A DNA stretch of 64,000 nucleotides from Methylophilaceae bacterium LSUCC0717. GTDB lineage: Bacteria; Pseudomonadota; Gammaproteobacteria; Burkholderiales; Methylophilaceae. Shown here in pieces: positions 36,494-44,785 of this stretch (positions are counted from its first letter, which is position 1; the number at the start of each line of letters is the position of its first letter). Made by a program: the position numbers and the translations under genes. The stretch covers positions 124,001 to 188,000 of the forward strand of contig CP103436.1 in assembly GCA_024919195.1 (NCBI GenBank), in the 5' to 3' direction. The notes under the pieces were generated by a model. The model was not told the origin of the DNA, ran no database searches, and saw only the letters and a program-made list of their open reading frames with translations.

Positions 36494-38104
36494 ATGACAA
36501 TGAAACAATTTACACAAACCGATATTGAAAAAATGATTGCTCTTCACAACTCGGGAGATCATTCGCAGGTAATCAAGCTTGCCAAAGGTTTTTTAAAATA
36601 TCACTCTAATCAAATTTTTCTCTGGAATATTATGGGTGCCAGCTATGAAAGAGAAAATAATTTAGTAAATGCTAAAAATTGTTATGAGAATGCCGTTCGT
36701 TTGAATAATCAAATACCTGAGATTATTTTTAATTTAGGTGCGGTTAAATTTAACTTAAATGATCTTGATGGTGCCTTGCAAAATTACAATCAAGCACTAT
36801 CAATCAAGCCGGATTTTGTAGAAGTTTTTTTTAATAAAGGAATTTTGTACCAAAAAAAAGGTGAATTTGATTTGGCATTGGAAAATTATCTCAAGGCACT
36901 AGAAATTCAGCCTGGTTTTTATGAAGCCCTCAACAATATTGGATCCGTATATCAGCAATTGGGTAAATTGGATGATGCGATCGCAACCTATAAAAAATCA
37001 CTAGCGATAGCTAAAGCATCAAGGACTCATTTTAATTTAGCTGGAGCTTTGAGAAATCAAGGAAATTTAAAATTAGCCATTACGGAATACACAAATGCAA
37101 TTAATATTGAAAACGACAACCCAGAATTTTTTACAGATATTGGCGATGCACTTTGGCATGATGGTAATGTGGATGAAGGAAAAAAATTTCTCCAAAAAGC
37201 AATTGAAATTGATCCACAACACCCCAAAGCAAATTATCAATTAGCTATTTTTTATTATGACCATGGTTTATTAGATCAAGCACTCCCTCACTTCGAAAAA
37301 GCCAATTTATTTGATTCTGATTCAAGAACATTGCATTGTTTGTATAAATTAAAACACTTTCAAGACTTTGAGAAAAAATTGAAAAAAGTCATTGGGAAAA
37401 AACATACCTCGCCCCTCTTAGCAACATTATCAACTCATTTTGCGGTTAATTTTAACAAACAAGATGTTTATAACTTTTGCCCTGATCCACTGAGTTTTGT
37501 GATGCATGCTCAAGTCCCTGAGCTGGTAGATAACAATAAAGCATTACTAAAATTATTACTCAACGATATTGAACAAGCAGAGATATCTGATCGCAAGCAA
37601 AGTCGGCTGTTTAATGGAACTCAGTCTTCCGGTAACTTATTTCAACGTTCAGAAAATTCTTTTAGGGCATTATCTGAAGGTTTAAAAAAACTCATTCAAT
37701 TGTATTTTCAGTCAAATCAAGAGAAATCTTGTGCGTTTATCAAAATGTTCCCTAAAGAGATCATATTTAGCAGTTCGTGGTATGTTCGAATGAAAAAAGG
37801 GGGACATCTCACTTCTCACATTCATGAGGATGGTTGGATCAGCGGAGCAGTCTATCTAAAAATTCCTCAGCACAGGGATAATAAAGATGAAGGGGCAATT
37901 GAACTCAGCACGCATGGTGATAATTACCCTGTTGAGCATGATAATTTTCCAAAAAAAGTGATTCTGCCTGAAGAAGGAGATGTGATTTTTTTCCCATCTT
38001 CTGTTTTTCATCGCACTATTCCTTTTACTTCGGATGAAGAGCGAATTTGTATCGCATTTGATTTAAAACCTGACCCTAAACTAATTAATAATAATTTTAT
38101 TTAG
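36494..38104 (+). CDS. TPR protein with C-terminal 2OG-Fe(II) oxygenase-like domain
   Basis: The 536-residue protein has about eight tetratricopeptide repeats (residues about 10-280; for example FNLGAVKFNLNDLDGALQNY) and a C-terminal domain of about 200 residues with HLTSHIHEDGWISGAVYLKI and VIFFPSSVFHRTIPF, resembling the putative 2OG-Fe(II) oxygenase family attached to TPRs. The His residues in SHIHED and in VFHRTIPF are plausible iron ligands. Starts at GTG 36488 or ATG 36500 are possible. Substrate is unknown; a TPR array suggests a protein target. Its end overlaps the convergent gene by 24 bases. Confidence 0.72.
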   Translation: MTMKQFTQTDIEKMIALHNSGDHSQVIKLAKGFLKYHSNQIFLWNIMGASYERENNLVNAKNCYENAVRLNNQIPEIIFNLGAVKFNLNDLDGALQNYNQALSIKPDFVEVFFNKGILYQKKGEFDLALENYLKALEIQPGFYEALNNIGSVYQQLGKLDDAIATYKKSLAIAKASRTHFNLAGALRNQGNLKLAITEYTNAINIENDNPEFFTDIGDALWHDGNVDEGKKFLQKAIEIDPQHPKANYQLAIFYYDHGLLDQALPHFEKANLFDSDSRTLHCLYKLKHFQDFEKKLKKVIGKKHTSPLLATLSTHFAVNFNKQDVYNFCPDPLSFVMHAQVPELVDNNKALLKLLLNDIEQAEISDRKQSRLFNGTQSSGNLFQRSENSFRALSEGLKKLIQLYFQSNQEKSCAFIKMFPKEIIFSSSWYVRMKKGGHLTSHIHEDGWISGAVYLKIPQHRDNKDEGAIELSTHGDNYPVEHDNFPKKVILPEEGDVIFFPSSVFHRTIPFTSDEERICIAFDLKPDPKLINNNFI

Positions 38105-39271
38105 GTTCTTCAAGATATAGTTTTGGAACTCGAGATCTTCACTTAATAATTTCTTAAAAGTTGAATTTGGAATTTTAATGATTTTTGCCCAATCAGAAAC
38201 AACAACAGCTTCTCCCAACCTTTTTGTATTATTAATCACAGACAATTCCCCAAAATATTGATTATTATGAAATAACCTTTCATGACCATTTATTGTTGTT
38301 TTGATCTGACCATCAACAATAAAATATACTGATGTAGAGGGCATGCCATAGCTAAACAAAACATCATTTTTTTGTAGGCGAGTGATATGAGATTGAAAAA
38401 AAATTTTTAACAACGACTTAGAAGGTTGAAGAAATAAAGATCTAAACTTATAGACCTCCAAGTTAAATATAAAGGCTATTAATTCAACCCCAATTAAAAA
38501 GCCAGCAATGTTCAGAAAAAGCCAAATCAACGAAATAAATAAATTTCTCATACTGCCATAAAATATTCCATAGGATTGACTCATACTCATAATAAGGTCA
38601 AACATCTCATGCAGAAAGATCCAAACAAAACAGGATGCGGCTGCACCAATAAGCAAAAGAGATTGAGGTAATTTTTTTTCAGGCGTCATTATTTTGTAAA
38701 AAATAGCGACAAAGATGATTAAAGAAATACTAGAAAATAAAATGAGTAATACCGATTTTTCACTTACTGGGATTAAAGAATGAAATAGTCCAGCGAGGTT
38801 AACAAGATACTTGGATATGAAAATGTAGCTAAAGAAAAGAAAGATCACTAATAAAAGAATGGTGATATCAATAAATTTATTTACATAAAATTTCCTTTTA
38901 ATTTTTCTATTAAAGATGATGAGGAAGTTTTTTCTTATAGAGTTTGCAAGTGGGCTGGCTGCCCAAAATAGAATGAAGAACCAAAACCAGCCTAAGCCTT
39001 TTGAACTTGAAGTAAATTTTTTGACTTGAAGCATAATTTTTTCTGATATTTCAGGCAATAAATTAGATGTGATGTTTTGTAGTTCATTAAAAATAACATC
39101 TGAATTTGAAACCCATTTGCTTAGTATGAGAAAAATGAGAATGATGAAAGGAATTAGGGTAAATAAAAAGTAAAAGCTGGTCGTGGCACACAACGATAAA
39201 AAACGATGTTGACTAAGATTATGTGAGAAGTGTGTAAAATAAAACCTACTTTTCCAGATCAAATCTTTCAA
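38081..39271 (-). CDS. YihY/BrkB family membrane protein fused to a cyclic-nucleotide-binding domain
   Basis: Residues 1 to about 270 are a YihY/UPF0761 membrane protein with six hydrophobic segments (LCATTSFYFLFTLIPFIILIFLI and others). Residues about 290-396 match a cyclic-nucleotide-binding fold (VLFSYGMPSTSVYFIVDGQI, then NQYFGELSVINNTKRLGEAVV), with FGELS corresponding to the phosphate-binding cassette. An Arg of the cassette appears in TKRLGEA. YihY proteins were once misassigned as ribonuclease BN; their function is unclear. It abuts proline iminopeptidase with no gap. Confidence 0.78.
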   Translation of the reverse strand: MKDLIWKSRFYFTHFSHNLSQHRFLSLCATTSFYFLFTLIPFIILIFLILSKWVSNSDVIFNELQNITSNLLPEISEKIMLQVKKFTSSSKGLGWFWFFILFWAASPLANSIRKNFLIIFNRKIKRKFYVNKFIDITILLLVIFLFFSYIFISKYLVNLAGLFHSLIPVSEKSVLLILFSSISLIIFVAIFYKIMTPEKKLPQSLLLIGAAASCFVWIFLHEMFDLIMSMSQSYGIFYGSMRNLFISLIWLFLNIAGFLIGVELIAFIFNLEVYKFRSLFLQPSKSLLKIFFQSHITRLQKNDVLFSYGMPSTSVYFIVDGQIKTTINGHERLFHNNQYFGELSVINNTKRLGEAVVVSDWAKIIKIPNSTFKKLLSEDLEFQNYILKNLNKIIIN

Positions 39272-40216
39272 TTAGGAATACCTTTTAAAGATATCGGTTG
39301 CATCAATTAAAGCATCAGTAATTCCAGGCTCAGAAGCGGAATGGCCGGCATCAGGAATTAATCTAAAATCAGCATGAGGCATTACCTTACATAAGTCATG
39401 TGCTGTTTGGGGAGGGCACACCATATCATATTGGCCTTGCACAATAACAGTGGGGACTTGATTCAAGTCTTTAATTGATTCCAAAATCGAGTCTCCTTCA
39501 ACAAAACACTTATTTTTTATGTAATGTAATTGCACCCGAGCTCGAGCTAGCTCTTCAGGATAATTAATGGTTGGCGTTTCTTCTTGGTCTTCATAAGTCA
39601 ACTTTAAAATACTTCCTTCAAAACTGTTCCAAGCATGGGCGGCTTTCTCAGCAAGTTTTACATCTTTGCCAAAAACTAAACGGCTGTAATCAGTTACTAG
39701 TGATTTTTTATTTATCGCATGATGAAAAGATAATAACTTTTCATATTTTTTTGGAAAGAATATTTCAACATCTTTTAAAAACCAGTCGAGCTCAAATGGT
39801 CTGCTAAGAAATATTCCTCTTAGTATTAGACCTTTAACCAATTCTGGGAATTTTACAAAATAAGCCAATGCTAATGTACTGCCCCAAGAGCCACCAAATA
39901 AAAACCACTTATCTATGTTTAAATGTTTCCGAATTGTTTCAATATCATTGATTAGATCGTTGATAGTGTTATTTACAATTTCACCAGCAGGGGATGATTG
40001 ACCACACCCTCTTTGATCAAACAAGATGATGCGATAGTGGTCAGGATCAAAAAAACGTCTTTGCTTAGGACCTGTCCCACCACCTGGCCCTCCATGAAGA
40101 AAGATTATGGGTTGACCTGATGCATTCCCAGATTCTTCTACATATATCGTATGCCCGGAATCTACTGGTATATGGTGGATTTGGAAAGGTTCTATTTCTG
40201 GATAAAGAGTTTTCAT
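39272..40216 (-). CDS. pip: Proline iminopeptidase
   Basis: This alpha/beta hydrolase releases N-terminal proline from peptides. The 314 residues include the oxyanion region FLHGGPGGGTGP, the nucleophile elbow GGSWGS with Ser110, an Asp in QGQYDMVCPP and His in DAGHSASEPG. Length fits the S33 peptidase family. It is probably cotranscribed with the YihY-type gene downstream. It is divergent from xoxF across a 328-base gap. Confidence 0.93.
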   Translation of the reverse strand: MKTLYPEIEPFQIHHIPVDSGHTIYVEESGNASGQPIIFLHGGPGGGTGPKQRRFFDPDHYRIILFDQRGCGQSSPAGEIVNNTINDLINDIETIRKHLNIDKWFLFGGSWGSTLALAYFVKFPELVKGLILRGIFLSRPFELDWFLKDVEIFFPKKYEKLLSFHHAINKKSLVTDYSRLVFGKDVKLAEKAAHAWNSFEGSILKLTYEDQEETPTINYPEELARARVQLHYIKNKCFVEGDSILESIKDLNQVPTVIVQGQYDMVCPPQTAHDLCKVMPHADFRLIPDAGHSASEPGITDALIDATDIFKRYS

Positions 40217-40544
40217 AAATAAAAAACTTTCAAAAAAATTACATTTATTTTCAATCTTTTAATTATATATGATGTACTAAACTATGCTTATTTTTTAAAA
40301 AAAACACTATATATAGATTAAATTTAATAGATTTATACAACATCTATTTATAAAAAATTTAAATCAAATAAATGTAAATAAATTGTAACAAAAGTGTTGC
40401 AATTTAATTTAGATGGGTATAAAGTGTTTTTCAAGCACATGAAGTTAGTGCTACAGTAAATAAAATCCACTGTGTAAATTTTTTATAGAGAGGGCTTTAT
40501 TTGCTTCTTTTTTAACCCTTAGTATTAACTATGGAGTTTATATA
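40217..40544. promoter_or_regulatory. Non-coding region upstream of xoxF
   Basis: This 328-base gap is very AT-rich and has no gene. It carries AAATGTAAATAAATTGTAA at 40371-40389, which recurs exactly at 43422-43440 upstream of xoxG. It contains TGTAA twice, 11 bases apart, like a helical-turn-spaced activator site. A weak TTGCAA (40397) and TATAAA (40418) with a 15-base spacer could be a promoter. GGAG precedes the xoxF start. The long leader suits a strongly expressed gene. Confidence 0.5.
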
Positions 40545-42422
40545 ATGAAATTAAATAAAATCAAATTAGCTCTTGGTTTAGTAGCTGGTTTTGCTGCTGC
40601 AGCACCTATGGTTGCTTCAGCTGCTGCTGATCAAGAAAAAGCTATTGCTGATGCGAACAATTGGGCTCACCCACGTGGTAACCACTCAAACAATGGTCAC
40701 TCAGCATTAACACAAATTAACAAAGGTAACGTTAAGAACCTTAAAGCTGCATGGACATTCGCGACTGGTGTTAACCGTGGTCACGAAGGCTCACCATTAG
40801 TTATTGGTAGCACAATGTATGTTCACACAGCGTTCCCAAACAACGTTTACGCTTTAGACCTTAACAACGATCAAAAAATCGTTTGGTCATACTTCCCAAA
40901 ACAAGATCCAAGCGTTCAAGCAGTATTATGCTGTGACAACGTTAACCGTGGTCTAGGTTTTGGTGACGGCAAAATCCTTCTTCAACAGAACGACGGTATC
41001 ATGGTTGCTTTAGATGCTAAAACTGGTAAAGAAGTATGGACTGCTAGAATTACAGATCCTAAAGTTGGTGCTACAAACACATCAGCTCCACACGTAATCA
41101 AAGACAAAGTTCTTCAAGGTTGCTCAGGTGCTGAATTTGGTGTTCGTTGCTTCTTCACAGCTCTTAACCTTAAAGACGGTTCAGTAGCTTGGAAAGCATA
41201 CTCAACAGGTCCAGATAAAGAAGTTCTTATCGGCGCTGACTTCAACAAAGACACACCTTTATACTCAGCTCTATCAGTTTACGAAGATGTAAACGGTGGT
41301 AACAAACAAGGTGGTTCTTTCAAAAAAATCCCAACTGACCAACTTAAAGGCGGCGAAACAGACTTAGGTCTTAAAACATGGTTAAAACCACAAGCTGTTA
41401 AAGATGGTTGGCAACATGGTGGTGGCTCTGTATGGGGCTGGTGGCCATATGATGCAAAAACAAACTTAGTGTACTACGGTACAGGTAACCCATCAGTTTG
41501 GAACCCAGACGTACGTCCAGGTGACAACAAATGGTCTATGACAGTTTTTGCTCGTGACTTAGACACAGGTATGGCACGTTGGGGTATGCAAATGACACCA
41601 CACGACGAATGGGATTACGACGGTATTAACGAAGTTATCTTATTTGACAAAGGTGGTAAAACATACGCTTGGCACCACGATAGAAACGGTTTTGCTTACA
41701 CATGGCAAGCTGACAACGGTGTTTTAGTTGCTGCTGAAAAAGTTCACCCATTCGTGAACTGGGCAACAGACGTTGATATGAAATCTGGTGTTCCAAACAA
41801 AGTTGCAGAACACGCAACTCACCAAGACTACAACACTAAAGGTACATGTCCAGCTGCTTTAGGTACTAAAGACCAACAGCCTGCTGCATACTCACCTAAA
41901 ACAGGTTTAGTCTACTCACCAATGAACCACGTATGTATGACATACGAGCCAGTTGAATCTAAATACGTTGCTGGTCAGCCATGGGTTGGTGCGACATTAA
42001 CAATGTTCGCTGGTCCTGACGGTGTTATGGGCGGTTTTGCTGCTTATGACCCAATGACTAACAAAAAAGTATGGTACAACAAAGAGAAATTCTCAGCTTG
42101 GGGCGGTGCTTTAACTACTGACTCAGACTTAGTATTCTACGGTACTTTAGATCGTTGGTTAAAAGCTCTTGACGCGAAAAGCGGTAAAGAACTTTGGAAA
42201 TTCCAAGTTGGTTCAGGTGTTATTGGTAATGCCTTCACATACGGCCACAAAGGTAAGCAATACGTAGGTGTGCTTTCTGGTATCGGTGGTTGGGCTGGTG
42301 TTGCTATGAACCTAGGTCTAACAAATGACACAGACGCACTTGGTGCTGCTGGTGGTTATAAAGAACTAACAAAATACAACGCTGCTCCTGGCGGCGGTGC
42401 ATTAACAGTATTTAGCTTATAA
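40545..42422 (+). CDS. xoxF: Lanthanide-dependent methanol dehydrogenase XoxF
   Basis: XoxF is a PQQ enzyme that oxidises methanol in the periplasm. The 625 residues start with a signal peptide (cleavage near AAA, about 25-28), and show an eight-bladed propeller. The vicinal disulfide is Cys129-Cys130 (VLCCDNVNRG). The motif TPHDEWDYDG has catalytic Asp357 and an additional Asp359 that in XoxF coordinates the lanthanide; calcium-type MxaF has Ala there. No mxaI is nearby. Codons are markedly C-ending (AAC, GAC, TAC) compared with neighbours, as for a highly expressed gene. A strong terminator follows. Confidence 0.96.
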   Translation: MKLNKIKLALGLVAGFAAAAPMVASAAADQEKAIADANNWAHPRGNHSNNGHSALTQINKGNVKNLKAAWTFATGVNRGHEGSPLVIGSTMYVHTAFPNNVYALDLNNDQKIVWSYFPKQDPSVQAVLCCDNVNRGLGFGDGKILLQQNDGIMVALDAKTGKEVWTARITDPKVGATNTSAPHVIKDKVLQGCSGAEFGVRCFFTALNLKDGSVAWKAYSTGPDKEVLIGADFNKDTPLYSALSVYEDVNGGNKQGGSFKKIPTDQLKGGETDLGLKTWLKPQAVKDGWQHGGGSVWGWWPYDAKTNLVYYGTGNPSVWNPDVRPGDNKWSMTVFARDLDTGMARWGMQMTPHDEWDYDGINEVILFDKGGKTYAWHHDRNGFAYTWQADNGVLVAAEKVHPFVNWATDVDMKSGVPNKVAEHATHQDYNTKGTCPAALGTKDQQPAAYSPKTGLVYSPMNHVCMTYEPVESKYVAGQPWVGATLTMFAGPDGVMGGFAAYDPMTNKKVWYNKEKFSAWGGALTTDSDLVFYGTLDRWLKALDAKSGKELWKFQVGSGVIGNAFTYGHKGKQYVGVLSGIGGWAGVAMNLGLTNDTDALGAAGGYKELTKYNAAPGGGALTVFSL

Positions 42423-42467
42423 TTCTCGAATTATAAGAAACTAATTACTAGTTAGTTAGTCTTACAA

Positions 42468-42498
42468 ACACCCTACTTCGGTAGGGTGTTTTTTTTTG
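42468..42498 (+). terminator. Strong UUCG-loop terminator after xoxF
   Basis: ACACCCTAC (42468-42476) pairs with GTAGGGTGT (42481-42489) around the very stable TTCG tetraloop, followed by about eight T. Confidence 0.95.
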
Positions 42499-42500
42499 TG

Positions 42501-42506
42501 TATAAT
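42501..42506 (+). promoter_or_regulatory. Candidate -10 box for xoxJ
   Basis: A perfect TATAAT directly follows the xoxF terminator, 35 bases before the xoxJ start. No clear -35 is present because the T-run occupies that place. It suggests xoxJ is transcribed separately from xoxF. Confidence 0.35.
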
Positions 42507-42541
42507 CACTGACGATAAATAAATTTAAGGAAAGTTTGATC

Positions 42542-43420
42542 ATGTTAAAAAAAGGAATAATAGGTATTTTGGCGGTATTGGCATCTCCATTTTCGATAAT
42601 GGAAGTCTATGCTGATGATATTTTAAATGACGGTAAAGTGGGCGAAGTGAGACGAGTCCCAGGTGATAATGAATTTAAAGTATGCGCCGATTCTAATAAC
42701 ATGCCTTACTCTAATGATAAAGGTGAGGGTTTTGAAAATAAGATTGCTGAACTCCTTGCAGCAGACATGGGCAAAGAATTATCTTATCAATACTGGTTTG
42801 ATCGCTTTGGTTACTTAAGAAATACCTTGAATGCGTGGCGTTGTGATTATTTGATTGGTACCAATACGACTTATGATGCTGTGGATACAACAAAACCATA
42901 CTATCGCGCGGGACATGTTTTTATTTATCGTAAAGATAGTGGTTTAAATATCACAGACTTTAAATCAGAAGACTTACGTAAAGTGGAAATAGGTTTAAAA
43001 GATAAAAGCCCAGTAGCAGTGGCTTTAAACGATCATGACCTTATGGCTAATGCTAGACCGTATCGAATTCAGCGTGATCTCACAGAATCACCAGGCAAAT
43101 TAGTGCAAGATGTGATTGATGGGGTTGTGGATGTGGCGATTGAGTGGGGTCCAATTGGCGGCTACTATGCAAAACAATCGGGTGTTGATTTGGTGGTAGT
43201 GCCTGTTCCAGAGTATGAGCAAGTGAAAAAAACCGGTAAAACGTATTGGAATATTTCAGCGGGTGTTAGAAAAAGAGAGGCTGAGCGACGCGATGAAATT
43301 GAAGCTGTGATCATGAAAAATAAAGATAAAATTTTAAAAATTCTTGATGATTACGGTATTCCACATGCAGAACCGGTCTTTTCAAATAACCTAGATGGTT
43401 ACAAGCGTCACAAAAACTAA
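42542..43420 (+). CDS. xoxJ: XoxJ periplasmic protein
   Basis: XoxJ resembles extracellular solute-binding proteins and is thought to help activate XoxF. The product (292 residues from this ATG) has a signal peptide (about 1-25), then FKVCADSNNMPYSNDKGEGFENKIAELLA, a segment typical of XoxJ/MxaJ, and VDVAIEWGPIGGYYAKQSG. A TTG six bases upstream (42536), five bases after AAGG, is an alternative start. The order xoxF-xoxJ-xoxG is common in methylotrophs. Confidence 0.92.
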   Translation: MLKKGIIGILAVLASPFSIMEVYADDILNDGKVGEVRRVPGDNEFKVCADSNNMPYSNDKGEGFENKIAELLAADMGKELSYQYWFDRFGYLRNTLNAWRCDYLIGTNTTYDAVDTTKPYYRAGHVFIYRKDSGLNITDFKSEDLRKVEIGLKDKSPVAVALNDHDLMANARPYRIQRDLTESPGKLVQDVIDGVVDVAIEWGPIGGYYAKQSGVDLVVVPVPEYEQVKKTGKTYWNISAGVRKREAERRDEIEAVIMKNKDKILKILDDYGIPHAEPVFSNNLDGYKRHKN

Positions 43421-43421
43421 A

Positions 43422-43440
43422 AAATGTAAATAAATTGTAA
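43422..43440 (+). promoter_or_regulatory. Element shared with the xoxF upstream region
   Basis: AAATGTAAATAAATTGTAA is identical to 40371-40389. It begins two bases after the xoxJ stop, before the terminator, and 191 bases upstream of xoxG. Confidence 0.5.
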
Positions 43441-43450
43441 AAAAATGTTT

Positions 43451-43480
43451 AAAAAGGGGTGTTTTTTCACCCCTTTTTTT
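43451..43480 (+). terminator. Intrinsic terminator after xoxJ
   Basis: AAAAAGGGGTG pairs with CACCCCTTTTT around a T6 loop, and the T-run continues downstream. Confidence 0.9.
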
Positions 43481-43500
43481 ATATAATGTTTAGCTAAATA

Positions 43501-43529
43501 TTGACTACCTCAGATCAAGTTTTTAAATA
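43501..43529 (+). promoter_or_regulatory. Candidate sigma-70 promoter for xoxG
   Basis: TTGACT (43501-43506), a 17-base spacer and TAAATA (43524-43529) give a reasonable promoter with a leader of about 95 bases before xoxG. A second -10-like TATAAT occurs at 43482. Confidence 0.45.
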
Positions 43530-43581
43530 ACCCTGATAGTTATAAATTATTAAACTATTAAACAATTTTGATAGTCTCGAT

Positions 43582-43600
43582 AATATGGACAGTCCATATT
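43582..43600. promoter_or_regulatory. Perfect 19-bp palindrome in the xoxG leader
   Basis: AATATGGACAGTCCATATT is a perfect 9+1+9 palindrome, 31 bases before the xoxG start and downstream of the likely promoter. It could be a repressor site. A 5' UTR hairpin is less likely because the single-base loop would force the innermost pairs open. Confidence 0.5.
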
Positions 43601-43631
43601 GTTTTGGATTACAAAATAAATAGGAGAAAAT

Positions 43632-44123
43632 ATGTTTTCAAAGAAAGTAGTAGTTTCATCACTATTAGCTGCATTAGTTGGTGTTTCAACATTAGCTTAT
43701 GCCAATGTCAAGTTAGTTAAAACAACTGACAATAGTGAAATTAAATTCCCTAAAGAAGCATTAGTTGGCACAGATGCTGAAAAAGAATTCTTAGCCACTG
43801 GTAAAAATATTTACGTTGGTGACGCGGAAGCAATTAAAACAGGTAAAAAACGTTACAACCTGTGGTCATGTACACAGTGCCACGGTCCAACAGCTAAAGG
43901 CCAAGTGGGCCCAGGTCTAACTGGCCCTAAATACAACTATGCTAAAGATGCAACCAACAAAGGTATGTTTGAAACTATCTGGGCTGGTACGAACGGCGGT
44001 ATGGGTGGTAAAGGCTACGGCATTATGGCGGCAGATGACGGTGTAACTGTTGATGAGTTACTTAAGATTATCGCTTTCGTAAGAAGTAACAGCAAAGATT
44101 TAACTGGTAACGAAGGTCTGTAA
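43632..44123 (+). CDS. xoxG: XoxG-type cytochrome c, electron acceptor of XoxF
   Basis: A 163-residue periplasmic cytochrome c that takes electrons from XoxF. It has a signal peptide (MFSKKVVVSSLLAALVGVST, cleavage near AYA24) and one haem site CTQCH (Cys80, Cys83, His84). A Met in GMGGKGYGIMA probably supplies the sixth ligand. AGGAGAAAA precedes the ATG. Codons are optimised as in xoxF. The mature coding region is duplicated exactly in the next gene. A terminator follows. Confidence 0.92.
   Translation: MFSKKVVVSSLLAALVGVSTLAYANVKLVKTTDNSEIKFPKEALVGTDAEKEFLATGKNIYVGDAEAIKTGKKRYNLWSCTQCHGPTAKGQVGPGLTGPKYNYAKDATNKGMFETIWAGTNGGMGGKGYGIMAADDGVTVDELLKIIAFVRSNSKDLTGNEGL
43706..44114 (+). repeat. 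409-bp exact direct repeat, copy 1
   Basis: By eye this stretch is identical base for base to 44362-44770. It covers the whole mature cytochrome domain, starting right after the signal peptide and ending at the codon for Glu in GNE. The copies are offset by 656 bases in the same orientation. Confidence 0.95.
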
Positions 44124-44159
44124 TTCTTCGCTACTAACTAGTTACATCTAGTTTATAAT

Positions 44160-44190
44160 AACGGCTGATAATTTATCAGCCGTTTTTTTT
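44160..44190 (+). terminator. Intrinsic terminator after xoxG
   Basis: ACGGCTGATA (44161-44170) pairs with TATCAGCCGT (44174-44183) with a three-base loop and a T8 tail. It separates xoxG from its lipoprotein duplicate. Confidence 0.92.
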
Positions 44191-44206
44191 GTGATCTGGG
44201 AGGGTT

Positions 44207-44773
44207 ATGAAGTTTATTAGCGTATGTTTACTATCACTTTTTTTACTGGCATGTTCAGAAAATAATAGTGATCCAGTAGTTGAGGATAATAACCTTGCCT
44301 CTGAAGCTCAACCTCAATCTATAGATCAAGCCTCAGATATCTCAGACATCAAACAAGAAACTGTCAAGTTAGTTAAAACAACTGACAATAGTGAAATTAA
44401 ATTCCCTAAAGAAGCATTAGTTGGCACAGATGCTGAAAAAGAATTCTTAGCCACTGGTAAAAATATTTACGTTGGTGACGCGGAAGCAATTAAAACAGGT
44501 AAAAAACGTTACAACCTGTGGTCATGTACACAGTGCCACGGTCCAACAGCTAAAGGCCAAGTGGGCCCAGGTCTAACTGGCCCTAAATACAACTATGCTA
44601 AAGATGCAACCAACAAAGGTATGTTTGAAACTATCTGGGCTGGTACGAACGGCGGTATGGGTGGTAAAGGCTACGGCATTATGGCGGCAGATGACGGTGT
44701 AACTGTTGATGAGTTACTTAAGATTATCGCTTTCGTAAGAAGTAACAGCAAAGATTTAACTGGTAACGAATAG
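44207..44773 (+). CDS. Lipoprotein cytochrome c carrying a duplicate of the XoxG domain
   Basis: The 188-residue product starts with a lipoprotein signal (MKFISVCLLSLFLLACSENN, lipobox LLAC with Cys16), then a low-complexity acidic linker of about 35 residues, then a cytochrome domain identical to mature XoxG including CTQCH. It would be a membrane-tethered version of the XoxF electron acceptor. GGGAGGG precedes the ATG. It ends 12 bases before ndh, so it may be co-expressed with the NADH dehydrogenase. The lipoprotein part is not duplicated. Confidence 0.88.
   Translation: MKFISVCLLSLFLLACSENNSDPVVEDNNLASEAQPQSIDQASDISDIKQETVKLVKTTDNSEIKFPKEALVGTDAEKEFLATGKNIYVGDAEAIKTGKKRYNLWSCTQCHGPTAKGQVGPGLTGPKYNYAKDATNKGMFETIWAGTNGGMGGKGYGIMAADDGVTVDELLKIIAFVRSNSKDLTGNE
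44362..44770 (+). repeat. 409-bp exact direct repeat, copy 2
   Basis: This is identical to 43706-44114 including all synonymous positions. Such identity implies a very recent duplication or continuing gene conversion. It also creates a potential site for deletion by recombination, or for assembly collapse. Confidence 0.95.
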
Positions 44774-44785
44774 AAGGAATATCAT

